A DNA stretch of 14,329 nucleotides, from NCBI GenBank assembly GCA_964585305.1, contig CAZPDM010000097.1:1-14329 (forward strand), given 5' to 3'. How positions within the stretch are numbered: position 1 is the first letter of the stretch; each line of letters opens with the position of its first letter. Source of the stretch: CAZPDM01 sp964585305. Lineage in GTDB: Bacteria; Planctomycetota; Uabimicrobiia; Uabimicrobiales; JABWCH01. Below are positions 14,206-14,329 of the stretch, in pieces. The translations under genes were made by a program, and so were the position numbers. The notes beneath the pieces are model-generated. The model had not been told where the DNA came from. It did no database searches and worked only from the letters and a program-made list of their open reading frames with translations.

Positions 14206-14329
14206 AAATAAGAAAAAATATAGCAATAATTATAACTCAATATATAAAAAATGATTAAAGAAAAATTTTTATAAAAAAAAAGAAAAAAATACTTTACAAA
14301 ATATAACAAAATTGTAAAATATCCCTAAT
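14206..14329 (+). other. A/T-rich, apparently non-coding tail with possible promoter
   Basis: This is A-rich sequence after the truncated hydrogenase gene with no coding frame and no clear GC-stem terminator. TTTACA (14293-14298) and TAAAAT (14315-14320), 16 bases apart, could be a promoter for a gene beyond the window. The same stretch holds a 7-bp inverted repeat, TTTACAA/TTGTAAA. Confidence 0.35.

Overview
This is an AT-rich bacterial window in which every supportable gene lies on the + strand. Several features point to Planctomycetota or a neighbouring lineage, but none is decisive. They are a squalene-hopene cyclase, a large protein joining an MshEN-like (type II secretion ATPase N-terminal) domain to a zinc ribbon, one membrane helix and a helical repeat region, and a TPR/coiled-coil partner with secretin-N-like segments. 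NADH-linked [FeFe]-hydrogenase-type subunits indicate an anaerobic or facultative fermentative metabolism. No rRNA, tRNA, CRISPR array or insertion sequence was seen. No gene-free stretch exceeds about 220 bases.

Region 1 (1-2215): squalene-hopene cyclase stands alone. It has a possible promoter and operator upstream and a strong intrinsic terminator downstream. Region 2 (2227-11040): a good promoter-like sequence starts a probable co-directional operon. Its genes encode a PAP2-family membrane phosphatase, the MshEN/zinc-ribbon membrane protein, an exported TPR/secretin-like protein, an AI-2E family permease carrying an EF-hand-like loop, a TIR/deoxyribosyltransferase-like protein and PdxA (vitamin B6 synthesis). 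A terminator closes it. Internal hairpins before the second gene and before pdxA may divide it. Region 3 (11041-11525): a long inverted repeat precedes a small cysteine-rich protein made of two tandem 63-residue units. Region 4 (11589-14205): a response regulator, a NuoF/HydB-like flavoprotein and the Fe-S electron-input module of an [FeFe]-hydrogenase large subunit. The last 124 bases look non-coding.

The most striking observation is that the hydrogenase-type cluster is broken at both ends. The response regulator loses its last quarter at a junction near 11984-11992. There the sequence continues, in another frame, into the tail of a NuoE-like [2Fe-2S] domain fused to NuoF. The hydrogenase large subunit keeps all its accessory Fe-S cluster ligands but stops just inside the catalytic domain, before every H-cluster motif. 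Either this is a decayed or deleted hydrogenase locus (or an assembly join), or it is a remnant electron-transfer unit without hydrogenase chemistry. Other points of interest are the EF-hand-like insertion in the permease, the patchy divergence of the tandem Cys repeats, the TIR-like protein within a housekeeping operon, and the MshEN/secretin-like gene pair.
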